From CAZXEJ01 sp964639895 (lineage in GTDB: Bacteria > Desulfobacterota_D > UBA1144 > Nemesobacterales > JADFKM01), in contig CAZXEJ010000031.1 of NCBI GenBank assembly GCA_964639895.1, positions 1 through 27,421 of the forward strand: a stretch of 27,421 nt of DNA. Reading direction: 5' to 3'. The position numbers and the translations under genes are program-made. Positions within the stretch are counted from its first letter, which is position 1. Every line of letters begins with the position of its first letter. Shown in pieces: positions 15,940 through 23,466 of the stretch. The notes under the pieces were generated by a model. It searched no databases and had not been told where the DNA came from. It was given only the letters and a program-made list of their open reading frames with translations.

Positions 15940-16971
15940 TCAGGGGTAGAAGGCGGCCCCGCAGAGCCCCCGTCCCTCGTCCATACCGAACATGAGGTTC
16001 ATGTTTTGGACTGCCTGGCCGGCCGCACCCTTGACGAGATTGTCCAACGCCACGCCGAGGACGCACACCCCGCGGTCGATGAAGAACCCCAAGTGGGCGT
16101 CGTTCGACCCCCTCACCCACTTGAGCTCGGGCATGGAGCCCGCAGGCATGACGTGGACGAACCGCTCGCCGCCGTAGCGTCCGCAGAGGGCCTGGCGGAC
16201 GTCGTCCTCGCCGACGCCCGACCGCAGCGGCATATAAAGCGTCGCATATAGCCCGCGGTCGAACGGCACCCTGTGGGCGACCAGCGTGACGGCCGCGGCA
16301 CCGGCCTCGAGGGCGGCCTCGATCTCGCCGGCCTGTCCTGCGGGGGTGTCATCGGCGCCCTCGCCCGCACCGACGGCTACGGCACCCACAGAGCCCGCCG
16401 CCTCGGGATACATCACCCCGGCTGCCGGCGCCCTGCCGGCCCCCGACACCGCCCCCTTGGCGTCGACCACCACCCTCGCCCCCGGTGCGGCCAGACCGCC
16501 TTCGACGATGGGCAGCGCCCCGAGCAACGCGGCCGTGGCGTAGCAGCCCGGGTTGGCCACCAGTCGGGCCGCGCCAAGTCGCGTGCGGTTGTACTCGGTA
16601 AGGCCGTAGACCGCGGCAAGGGCCCCTTCGCGGCCCTGGGGCGGGTGCAGTGCATCCATCCTGTGGGCCGGGCTCAGGTCTATCACCTTGAAGCCGCGCC
16701 CCAGCGCGCGGGGGACGAAGTGGGCCGAGGCGCGCGGCGGAAGGCAGGCGAAGACGACGTCCACCTCCGCAAGGCCGTCGAACGCCGAGACGCTCTCGCA
16801 GCGCAGCTCATACAGGCCGCTCAAGTGGGGAAACGCATCCGTGAGCGGGGAGCCCTTGTAGCGCTCGGAGGTGACCCAGAGGACCTCAACCCCGCCGTGG
16901 GCGGCAAGAATCCTCAAGAGCTCGGCGCCCGTCCAGCCGGTGGCGCCGAGAACGCCTGCGCTGACACCCAT
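15940..16971 (-). CDS. argC: N-acetyl-gamma-glutamyl-phosphate reductase (divergent)
   Basis: 343 residues. It should reduce N-acetylglutamyl phosphate to the semialdehyde with NADPH in arginine synthesis. Supporting features are the Rossmann N-terminus (GVLGATGWTGAELLR), VDVVFACLPP, AVYGLTEYNR, NPGCYAT with catalytic Cys143, SGAGR, and the C-terminal HLGFFIDRGV and NLVKGAAGQAVQNMNLM. Several usually conserved positions differ. The HRHTPEI segment, which carries the catalytic histidine, reads AGQAGEI (211-217). KSGVSGAGR reads KGAVSGAGR (172-180), and SADFR reads SPAHR. The other two frames across this segment do not restore HRH, so a local frameshift is unlikely. It may be a weak or altered enzyme. 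The ribosome binding site is GAGGTGAGG. No other arg gene is adjacent; cimA lies upstream and the acyl-CoA synthetase downstream. Confidence 0.88.
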   Translation of the reverse strand: MGVSAGVLGATGWTGAELLRILAAHGGVEVLWVTSERYKGSPLTDAFPHLSGLYELRCESVSAFDGLAEVDVVFACLPPRASAHFVPRALGRGFKVIDLSPAHRMDALHPPQGREGALAAVYGLTEYNRTRLGAARLVANPGCYATAALLGALPIVEGGLAAPGARVVVDAKGAVSGAGRAPAAGVMYPEAAGSVGAVAVGAGEGADDTPAGQAGEIEAALEAGAAAVTLVAHRVPFDRGLYATLYMPLRSGVGEDDVRQALCGRYGGERFVHVMPAGSMPELKWVRGSNDAHLGFFIDRGVCVLGVALDNLVKGAAGQAVQNMNLMFGMDEGRGLCGAAFYP

Positions 16972-17124
16972 GGCTGCGCCTCACCTCTTATGGTAGGCAG
17001 AGCTCGAGTCCGCGGCACTGCGGCCTCACGGGCGGCATACCCGCACGCCCCCGCAGCGGCACCAGGGATTTCGACTTCTCCGCCACACTCCTCTCACCCC
17101 CCGGGGCCCCTTCCCGCGGCCGCC

Positions 17125-18735
17125 TCAGCGACCCGCCTCCCTGCGCTCGGCCTTCTTCGCATCCTTAATCATCTTGTAATCGATGCTGTCCACGAGCGCC
17201 TTCCAGCTTGCCTCGACGATGTTCTCGCTCACACCGACGGTGCTCCACGTATCGACGCCGTCGCCGAACTCTATCAGTACGCGCACGGTGGCGTCGGTGC
17301 CGTGTCCGGCCGATACCACCCTCACGCGGTAGTCGCGCAGCTTTATCTCCTTTATCTGGGGATAGAACTTCTCGAGCGCCTTGTGGAGGGCTAGATCCAA
17401 CGCGTTGACGGGCCCGTTGCCGATGGCGGCCGTATGCTCGGTACGGCCGTCCACCTCGATCTGGACGGTGGCCTCCGAAATGGGCTCTGCGTCGTGCCGG
17501 CGCTTCTCGACGATGATACGCGCTCCCTTGAGCTCGAACGGCTTCTCGTATTGACCCAACACCTTGCGCACCAGCACCTCGAACGATGCGTCGGCCCCCT
17601 CGTACTCGTAGCCCTCGTTCTCGCGCCGCTTCAGCTCCTCGAGCACACGCGAGACGACCTCGTCGTGGGGGTCGAGCTCGATCCCCAGCTCGCGGGCCTT
17701 ATAGACGATGTTGCTCCTGCCGGAGAGATCGGATACCAGCACGCGGCGGCGGTTGCCTACGAGCGTGGGGTCGACGTGCTCGTAGGTCTCGGGGTCCTTC
17801 ATGACGGCACTCACATGGAGGCCGCCCTTGTGGGCGAAGGCGCTCTCGCCGACGTAGGGCATGTTCTTCATCGGAGGCATATTGGTGAGCTCGTGTATGA
17901 AGTGTGACACCTCGTAGAGCCTCTCCAGCTGCTCGTCGTCTACGACGTCGATGCCCATCTTGAGCTTGAGGTTGGGTATGATGACGCTGAGATTGGCGTT
18001 GCCGCACCGCTCGCCGTAGCCGTTCATCGTGCCCTGGACCTGCTCGACGCCCGCGCGCACGGCGGCAAGCGTGTTGGCCACCCCCATGCCGGCGTCGTTG
18101 TGGGTGTGGATGCCGAGGGCGACGTCTTCGCCGAGGCGGGAGCGCACCTCGGCCACGATGCGCTCTACGTCCCAGGGCATGGTGCCGCCGTTGGTATCGC
18201 AGAGCACCACTACGTCACAGCCCGCCGAGCGCGCCGCCTGGAGGGCGGCAACGGCGTAGTCGGGGTTGCGCTTGTAGCCGTCGAAGAAGTGCTCGGCGTC
18301 GAAGAACACCTCGTCCACGTGGGCCTTTAGGTAGGAGATGGTCTCGCCTATCATCTCCAGGTTCTCTTCGAGCGTAACCCCGAGGGCACGCTCGACGTGG
18401 AAGTCCCACGACTTGCCAACGATGGTCACCACCGGCGTCTCGGCCCGAAGCAGCGCCGCCACGTTCGGGTCCGAGGCGGCCGAGTTGCGCGCGCGGCGCG
18501 TGCTGCCGAAGGCGGCTATACGGGCGTTGGCGAGCCTGAGCCCGCGGGCGGCGCGGAAGAAACCCGCGTCGCGGTCGTTCGAACCCGGCCAGCCGCCCTC
18601 GATGTAGCTCACCCCGAGCTCGTCGAGCTTCTCGGCCACGCGGAGCTTGTCCTCGACAGAGAACGAAATGTTCTCGCCCTGCGTGCCGTCGCGGAGCGTG
18701 ACGTCGTATATCTTTACCCTATCCTCTTCACTCAT
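17125..18735 (-). CDS. cimA: Citramalate synthase (CimA type)
   Basis: 536 residues. It condenses pyruvate with acetyl-CoA to (R)-citramalate, the first step of the threonine-independent route to isoleucine. The catalytic barrel starts with VKIYDVTLRDGTQGENISFS and contains IEGGWPGSN, GIHTHNDAGMGVANTLAAV with the metal-binding HTH, and GTMNGYGERCGNANL. The last 140 residues form the LeuA-type regulatory domain (IEVDGRTEHTAAIGNGPVNA), where isoleucine usually inhibits. Length, DGTQGE and GGWPGSN favour the citramalate subfamily over isopropylmalate synthase. The ATG at 18735 is chosen because it follows AAGGAAGG and precedes the family N-terminus; an upstream in-frame start is inside lysC. It overlaps the lysC stop codon by 8 bp, so translation is probably coupled. 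Confidence 0.93.
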   Translation of the reverse strand: MSEEDRVKIYDVTLRDGTQGENISFSVEDKLRVAEKLDELGVSYIEGGWPGSNDRDAGFFRAARGLRLANARIAAFGSTRRARNSAASDPNVAALLRAETPVVTIVGKSWDFHVERALGVTLEENLEMIGETISYLKAHVDEVFFDAEHFFDGYKRNPDYAVAALQAARSAGCDVVVLCDTNGGTMPWDVERIVAEVRSRLGEDVALGIHTHNDAGMGVANTLAAVRAGVEQVQGTMNGYGERCGNANLSVIIPNLKLKMGIDVVDDEQLERLYEVSHFIHELTNMPPMKNMPYVGESAFAHKGGLHVSAVMKDPETYEHVDPTLVGNRRRVLVSDLSGRSNIVYKARELGIELDPHDEVVSRVLEELKRRENEGYEYEGADASFEVLVRKVLGQYEKPFELKGARIIVEKRRHDAEPISEATVQIEVDGRTEHTAAIGNGPVNALDLALHKALEKFYPQIKEIKLRDYRVRVVSAGHGTDATVRVLIEFGDGVDTWSTVGVSENIVEASWKALVDSIDYKMIKDAKKAERREAGR

Positions 18736-19969
18736 CGCCTTCCTTCCCCAGCTCGAACGCCTCGTGCAGCGCCCGGACGGCAAGCTCGGCGTACTTCTCC
18801 TCGATGACGCAGGAGATCTTTATCTCCGACGTACTTATCATCATAATGTTTATCCCCTCGCTTGCAAGCACCCGGAACATCTTGGACGCCACGCCCGAGT
18901 GGGTCTTCATCCCCACGCCCACGATCGAGATCTTCGCAATGCGGTCGTCCGAGGCAACGCCGGCCGCCCCGAGCTCGCGGGCGACCTGCTCGGTGATCTG
19001 GAGCGCGCGGGCGAAATCCACCCGGGGAACGGTGAACGTAAGGTCGGTGAACCCCTCGGTGCTCACGTTCTGCACGATCATGTCGACCACGATCTGAAGA
19101 TCGCTTATGGGGGTGAACAACCTCTCGGCTATGCCGGGCCGGTCGGGCACGCGCATCACCGTTATCTTGGCCTGGCTGCTGTCGCACGTCACCCCGGAAA
19201 TAAGGATCCTCTCCATCGAACCTCTCATCGCTTCCTCCTCGACCACCCACGTCCCCTCGCGCTCCGGATGGGTGGTTGACTTTACGTGGATGGGGACGCC
19301 GAACTTCTTGGCCACCTCAACGGCGCGGGCCTGCAGCACCTTCGACCCCAGACTCGAGAGCTCGAGCATCTCCTCGTAGGAGAGCCGCGACAGCTTGCGC
19401 GCCGAGGCCACAATCGTCGGGTCGGCCGTGTAGACGCCGTCGACGTCGTCCTTGTAGAGCTCGCACACCGTGGCCCCGAGCACGGCCGCAAGGGCCACGG
19501 CCGTAAGATCCGAGCCGCCCCGGCCTAGCGTCGTTATGTCCCCGCGGGCATCGACCCCCTGGAAGCCCGCCACGACCACTATCTTGCCCGCCTCGAGCGC
19601 CTCGTGGATCTTGCGGTCGTCTATGTCGACGATCTTGGCCCTCGAATAGGAGCCGTCGGTGAGTATCCTCACCTGGTGTCCCTGGAACGAGACGGCGTCG
19701 CGGCCGAGGCTCTTTATGGTCATGGCCATGAGCCCGCTCGAGACCTGCTCGCCGCTCGACATGATGACATCGAGCTCCCTCTCATCGGGGGGGTTCATTA
19801 CCTCGAGGCACAGCCGATACAAACGGTCCGTCTCGCCGGCCATGGCCGACACCACGACCACCACGTCGTGGCCCGCGTCACGGGTCCTTACGACGTGGCG
19901 TGCCACGTTCTTTATCTTTTCAATGTCCGCAACGCTCGTCCCACCGTACTTCTGAACAACGAGAGCCAT
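18728..19969 (-). CDS. lysC: Aspartate kinase
   Basis: 413 residues. It phosphorylates aspartate, the first step toward lysine, threonine, methionine and diaminopimelate. The N-terminal kinase domain has VQKYGGTSV (residues 5-13), VVVSAMAGETD, GFQGVDARGDITTLGRGGSDL and VDGVYTADP. From about residue 265 come two ACT domains (ITVMRVPDRPGIAERLF; ISIVGVGMKTHSGVASKMF), the site of feedback control by lysine and/or threonine. It is a monofunctional enzyme, not fused to homoserine dehydrogenase. The ATG has GAGG 9 nt upstream, inside the end of tsaE, which it overlaps by 58 bp. Its own end overlaps cimA. Placing aspartate kinase beside cimA puts branch points for the aspartate family and isoleucine under common expression. 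Confidence 0.96.
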   Translation of the reverse strand: MALVVQKYGGTSVADIEKIKNVARHVVRTRDAGHDVVVVVSAMAGETDRLYRLCLEVMNPPDERELDVIMSSGEQVSSGLMAMTIKSLGRDAVSFQGHQVRILTDGSYSRAKIVDIDDRKIHEALEAGKIVVVAGFQGVDARGDITTLGRGGSDLTAVALAAVLGATVCELYKDDVDGVYTADPTIVASARKLSRLSYEEMLELSSLGSKVLQARAVEVAKKFGVPIHVKSTTHPEREGTWVVEEEAMRGSMERILISGVTCDSSQAKITVMRVPDRPGIAERLFTPISDLQIVVDMIVQNVSTEGFTDLTFTVPRVDFARALQITEQVARELGAAGVASDDRIAKISIVGVGMKTHSGVASKMFRVLASEGINIMMISTSEIKISCVIEEKYAELAVRALHEAFELGKEGDE

Positions 19970-20424
19970 CCGCAGTCGCCTCGGAAGGTTATGATACGAG
20001 TAGTAATTATACCTTCACCGTGAGACAGGTCACGTGGGAGGGCTATGTCGACCCACAGCGTATGTGGGGGAAAGAGCTCGCGGGCGCGGTCGGCCCACTC
20101 GACGACGCAGACGCCTCCGCCCCAGAAGTACTCCTCGACCCCGAGGGCCGCGAGCTCCCCGGCCGACCCCAGGCGGTAGAGGTCGAAGTGATAGAGCGCG
20201 AGGCGGCCGCCTCCGTACTCGTTCATGACGACGAACGTGGGGCTTACGGGGGCGTCCTCGATTCCGAGCCCCGCCGCAACACCGCGGACGAAGACGGTCT
20301 TTCCGGCGCCCAGCTCGCCGGTGAGCGCTACGACCGAGCCCGCTTCGAGCAGGCGGCCCGCGGCCTCGCCCACGCGGAGCGTCTCCTCCTCGCTCTCGGT
20401 AACGACGCTTAAGCACCTGTCCAT
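19912..20424 (-). CDS. tsaE: tRNA t6A biosynthesis ATPase TsaE
   Basis: 170 residues. TsaE is the ATPase that works with TsaB and TsaD to add threonylcarbamoyl to A37 of ANN-decoding tRNAs. The motifs are clear: Walker A GELGAGKT (36-43), SPTFVVMNEY (61-70), HFDLYRL (79-85) and VVEWADR (about 107-113). The protein is slightly longer than usual (about 150-160), with a basic tail (FRSTVGRALRTLKR) that accounts for the 58-bp overlap with lysC. The ATG is preceded by GAGGTG 8-9 nt upstream. tsaB and tsaD are not in the window. The nnrD-tsaE neighbourhood is common in bacteria. There is a 69-bp gap to the nnrD stop, so co-transcription is likely. Confidence 0.95.
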   Translation of the reverse strand: MDRCLSVVTESEEETLRVGEAAGRLLEAGSVVALTGELGAGKTVFVRGVAAGLGIEDAPVSPTFVVMNEYGGGRLALYHFDLYRLGSAGELAALGVEEYFWGGGVCVVEWADRARELFPPHTLWVDIALPRDLSHGEGIITTRIITFRGDCGWLSLFRSTVGRALRTLKR

Positions 20425-20493
20425 CGGGGTAACACCTCGCCCCGTACGGGAGGGTCCGGCCGTCTGGGCTGCGCCCTCGCTCCCCCGCAGGGG

Positions 20494-22050
20494 TCAAGGG
20501 ACGACGCTCACCACCTCGACCTCCTTGCCGTCGAGTACGGCCTTGAGAGCGGTGGGCAGGAGATCGGCCACGTCCATGGCCGTCATCCCCGCCTCCCCTT
20601 CTACCTCGGCGTATATGTCGGCCGCAAGGCCGTGGGCGTAGACGGCGAGCCGGCAGGCGTCGAGAGGCTCGAGCCCCTGGGCGAGCAGTCCCCCGACTGC
20701 TCCTGCGAGCACGTCCCCCATCCCGCCCGTCGCCATGCCGGGATTGCCCGTGGGGTTGACGTAGGTGCGGCCGTCGGGGGAGGAGATGACCGTCCGGGCA
20801 CCCTTGAGCACGACCCAAGCGTCGTAGCGCGAGGCGCAGGCCTCGGCCACCTCGATGCGCCGGGCCTGGACGTCGGAGGCACCCATACCCATGAGACGGC
20901 CCATCTCGCCCGGATGGGGGGTGAGGACGCAAGGTCCCCGTGCGGCCCGCAGCGCGCGGGGGCGGGAGGCCAGCAGGGTGAGGGCGTCGGCGTCAAGGAC
21001 GACGGGCACGGCCGAGGCGGCGAGCACGGCCTCGAGGAAGTGGGCCGTATCCCGGGTGGTCGACATCCCCGGCCCCAGCAGCAGGGCCGTTTTCTTCTCG
21101 GCCAGAGCCTCGAGCGCGGCCTCGACCGACCGGCGCCCCAGGCAGCGGTCGTCGTTCTCGGGCAGGGGCAGCGTCATGGCCTCGATCACGTTGGTCTCCA
21201 TTACCGGGTTCAGGCTCTCGGGCACGCCCACCGTAACAAGGCCCGTCCCCACGCGCAGCGCCCCGTGGGCCGCAAGCGTTGCGGCCCCCGTCTTGCCGGG
21301 CGAGGCGGCCAGTACGAGCAGGTGGCCGTAGGTGCCCTTGTGGGTGTCCTCGTAGCGGGGACCGTAGAAGGTGCGGAGCGAGGCCGCCGTGACGAGCTCG
21401 CGGCGTATGGGGGCTTCGAGCGCTGGCGGGGTGGTGATGGGACAGAGGTAGATCTTGCCGGCGAGGGCGGCCCCCGGGAAGAGGGCGAGCCCGAGCTTGA
21501 GGACGCCGTAGGTTACGGTGACGTCGGCGTCCACGGCCACCCCCAGCGGGCGGCCCGTGTCGGCGTCGAGCCCTGAGGGGAGATCAACCGAGACGACCGG
21601 CGAGGGGAGGGAATTTATGAACCCGATCACGCCGTCGAGCGGTCGGCGTACGGGGCTTGCCAGGCCCGTGCCCAGCAGTGCGTCCACCACCACGTCCGCG
21701 GGGGCGAAGTTCGAGCGGTCGGCCTTCAGCCTCTCCACCGGCACGCCCATACGGCGCAGGGGCTCGAGGTTGCGGGCCGCGTCGGCCGTGAGCTTGGACA
21801 GGGGCGAGGTAAGGTACACGCGGACGTCGACGCCCCGGCACCACAGGTGGCGCGCCACGACGAAGCCGTCGCCCGCGTTGTTGCCCCCTCCGGCCACGAC
21901 GGCAACACTTCGGGCGTCCGGAAACTCGCGCCTTATGACCCACGCCGTGCCCCTCCCGGCGTTCTCCATCAACACGAGCCCGTCTATGCCGTGATCCTCT
22001 ATCGAGGCCCGGTCGATCTCCCTCACCTGATCCCTGGTGGCAAGCTTCAT
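20494..22050 (-). CDS. nnrD: Bifunctional NAD(P)HX epimerase/dehydratase
   Basis: 518 residues. It repairs hydrated NAD(P)H. The N-terminal YjeF_N domain (about 1-215) epimerises R- and S-NAD(P)HX, and the C-terminal ribokinase-like domain (about 225-518) dehydrates S-NAD(P)HX using ADP or ATP. Evidence in the first domain is GGGNNAGDG (54-62), DALLGTGL and DLPSGLDADTG; in the second, LLLGPGM, LDADAL, LTPHPGEMGRL, VVLKGARTV and GMATGGMGDVLAG with catalytic Asp446. The fused form is standard in bacteria (nnr, formerly yjeF). The start is the ATG with AGGAGG 6 nt upstream. It precedes tsaE on the same strand, a conserved pairing. Confidence 0.95.
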   Translation of the reverse strand: MKLATRDQVREIDRASIEDHGIDGLVLMENAGRGTAWVIRREFPDARSVAVVAGGGNNAGDGFVVARHLWCRGVDVRVYLTSPLSKLTADAARNLEPLRRMGVPVERLKADRSNFAPADVVVDALLGTGLASPVRRPLDGVIGFINSLPSPVVSVDLPSGLDADTGRPLGVAVDADVTVTYGVLKLGLALFPGAALAGKIYLCPITTPPALEAPIRRELVTAASLRTFYGPRYEDTHKGTYGHLLVLAASPGKTGAATLAAHGALRVGTGLVTVGVPESLNPVMETNVIEAMTLPLPENDDRCLGRRSVEAALEALAEKKTALLLGPGMSTTRDTAHFLEAVLAASAVPVVLDADALTLLASRPRALRAARGPCVLTPHPGEMGRLMGMGASDVQARRIEVAEACASRYDAWVVLKGARTVISSPDGRTYVNPTGNPGMATGGMGDVLAGAVGGLLAQGLEPLDACRLAVYAHGLAADIYAEVEGEAGMTAMDVADLLPTALKAVLDGKEVEVVSVVP

Positions 22051-22171
22051 CTCTCTCCTCCTTGCCGGGCGGCTGCCCCCCACCTGCGCTCTTCGAACAC
22101 GGAAGCGGCCCGACGCGCACCCCGTGCAGGGCCCTTACCCCCGCCTCTCCAGGCACACGGCAACGGTTCCG

Positions 22172-22723
22172 CTATCGGCCCCGAAGGAAGCGGCCCTCGC
22201 CGGCATCCCAGCGGCCGTGCCACAGTGCCTTCCCGGCCCGTGTGGTACAGAAGAGGGCGAACGTAGTGGGCTCGAACGTCGCCGGGTCGTAGGGCGCATC
22301 GTCCTTGTCACGAAGGCGATCGTAGGGCACCTCGATCACACTTCCCGCATCCACCCCTTCCACCCGGTGGTGAAACACGCGGTCCCACCCCCCTGTCTGT
22401 CCCACCGGATGGGCGAGCAGCGTGAGATCGCAGTCCTTCCACGGCTCGCCGCCGCGGTTGGCCACCGTGACACCCCCCTCGAAGGTTCCCACCTCGGCCT
22501 CAAGGACGAGCTCGCGTGTGCCCGACCCCGCCGTCCCCACCCCGCCGCTCGCCGTCCCCTCCACCGGTACGGCGGTGGCCGCGGTGTGGGGATTGGAGCC
22601 CCTCCGGCCCATGTAGTAGCGGAGGGCGTAGACGGCGTAGACCACCACCAGCAGGAGCAGCACGGCGACCAGCACCCCCCTGGACGCCCCCCCGCGAGAC
22701 GCACGTCGTAACCAACCCATCAC
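22172..22723 (-). CDS. Membrane-anchored protein of unknown function
   Basis: 183 residues, no family recognised. A basic N-terminus (GWLRRASRGGASR) is followed by one strong membrane helix at about 17-36 (VLVAVLLLLVVVYAVYAL). A Gly/Thr/Ala-rich linker and a soluble domain (about 70-183) come next, the latter probably beta-rich and exported (LEAEVGTFEGGVTVANRGGEPWKDCDLTLLA). The pattern V.NRGGEPW.DCDLTL resembles domains in which a transmembrane protein displays an immunoglobulin-like fold, but this is only impression. A GTG at 22723 has ideal spacing (9 nt) from GGAGG; the ATG one codon later is an alternative. It lies 71 bp after pyrE and 121 bp before nnrD on the same strand. Confidence 0.75.
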   Translation of the reverse strand: MMGWLRRASRGGASRGVLVAVLLLLVVVYAVYALRYYMGRRGSNPHTAATAVPVEGTASGGVGTAGSGTRELVLEAEVGTFEGGVTVANRGGEPWKDCDLTLLAHPVGQTGGWDRVFHHRVEGVDAGSVIEVPYDRLRDKDDAPYDPATFEPTTFALFCTTRAGKALWHGRWDAGEGRFLRGR

Positions 22724-22794
22724 GATACGTCACCTCCGAGCCGCTCTCTTCCCGCCGCGCGCACGCATCTCCCCTTCGACCGACGGGCACCACC

Positions 22795-23340
22795 CTAGAG
22801 GAGTTCTTCCACCTTAAAGAGAGAGGCGAAGCCGCATCCAAGCGATCGGACCGCCTCGGCGGCACCCTCGCCCCGGTCGACCACTACGACGACGCTCTCC
22901 ACCCGGCCTCCGGCCGCGCGCACGGCCTCGACGGCGCGCACGATCGATCCACCCGTCGTGGCCACGTCCTCGACGACGGCCACACTCCGGCCGGCTTCCA
23001 GCCAGCCTTCTATGAGCCTTCCGGTGCCGTGTCCCTTCTCCTGTTTCCTTACCAGGAACCCCTTGAGGGGAGCGCCGCGCTGCCAGCTCCTTGCCACCAC
23101 GGCCCCCACGATAGGGTCGGCACCTATCGAAGGCCCCCCCACGGCGTCGACTTGTGCCTCCAGGCGGCCTATCTCATCGAGAACGAGATCGGCTATGAGA
23201 CTCAACCCCTCCGGGTGCAGCGTGGTGAAGCGCGCATCCACGTAGTAGGTGCTCTCGCGGCCCGAGGCCAAGCGGAACCTGCCCCTCAGCACGGAGACCT
23301 CCCTCAATATCTGCAGCAACCTCTCCTTGGCCGAGCCCAT
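22795..23340 (-). CDS. pyrE: Orotate phosphoribosyltransferase
   Basis: 181 residues. It joins orotate and PRPP to give orotidine 5'-phosphate in pyrimidine synthesis. The family pattern is complete: FRLASGRESTYYVDAR at 22-37, GPSIGADPIVGAVV at 69-82, RKQEKGHGTGRLIEG at 98-112, and the PRPP-binding loop VVEDVATTGGSI (122-133). The start fits the family N-terminus (KERLLQILREVSVLRG). There is no clear ribosome binding site. The predicted promoter would put the transcript start only about 3 nt before the ATG, so the message may be nearly leaderless. It heads the long minus-strand run, divergent from the nitroreductase-like gene. Confidence 0.94.
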   Translation of the reverse strand: MGSAKERLLQILREVSVLRGRFRLASGRESTYYVDARFTTLHPEGLSLIADLVLDEIGRLEAQVDAVGGPSIGADPIVGAVVARSWQRGAPLKGFLVRKQEKGHGTGRLIEGWLEAGRSVAVVEDVATTGGSIVRAVEAVRAAGGRVESVVVVVDRGEGAAEAVRSLGCGFASLFKVEELL

Positions 23341-23349
23341 AGCTACCCA

Positions 23350-23379
23350 TATCTACCATCAAACCCTCGGCGTTGTCAA
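23350..23379 (-). promoter_or_regulatory. Sigma-70-like promoter for pyrE
   Basis: On the minus strand, a perfect TTGACA (23379-23374), an 18-bp spacer and TAGATA (23355-23350). Transcription would start near 23343, almost at the pyrE start codon. The -35 box and the next six bases (TTGACAACGCCG) recur in the divergent promoter at 23396. Confidence 0.5.
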
Positions 23380-23392
23380 ACGGCGCCGAGGG
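23364..23392. promoter_or_regulatory. 9-bp perfect inverted repeat, possible operator
   Basis: CCCTCGGCG (23364-23372) and CGCCGAGGG (23384-23392), separated by 11 bp that contain most of the pyrE -35 box. It lies upstream of both divergent transcripts, so it acts as DNA if at all, not as an mRNA hairpin. Confidence 0.5.
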
Positions 23393-23407
23393 CTGTGGAC
23401 AACGCCG
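23368..23407. promoter_or_regulatory. 10-bp perfect inverted repeat spanning both divergent promoters
   Basis: CGGCGTTGTC (23368-23377) and GACAACGCCG (23398-23407), 20 bp apart. The left arm covers part of the pyrE -35 box and the right arm part of the -35 box of the plus-strand gene. It interleaves with the 9-bp repeat at 23364-23392. A protein bound to both arms could control both genes. Confidence 0.55.
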
Positions 23408-23423
23408 CGAAATTTGCTAGAAT
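23396..23423 (+). promoter_or_regulatory. Sigma-70-like promoter with extended -10 for the nitroreductase-like gene
   Basis: TGGACA (23396-23401), a 16-bp spacer and TAGAAT (23418-23423), preceded by TGC so that it forms an extended -10 (TGN-TAGAAT). Transcription would start near 23430, leaving a leader of about 37 nt with GGAG 6 nt before the ATG. Confidence 0.6.
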
Positions 23424-23466
23424 GTGAGTTGTGTCGGCACGTACACCCACCCCAATGGAGACAGAC

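Noticed and set aside
14542..16251. 569-codon open frame on the plus strand
   Set aside because: It is antisense to the acyl-CoA synthetase and argC; a by-product of GC-rich codon use.
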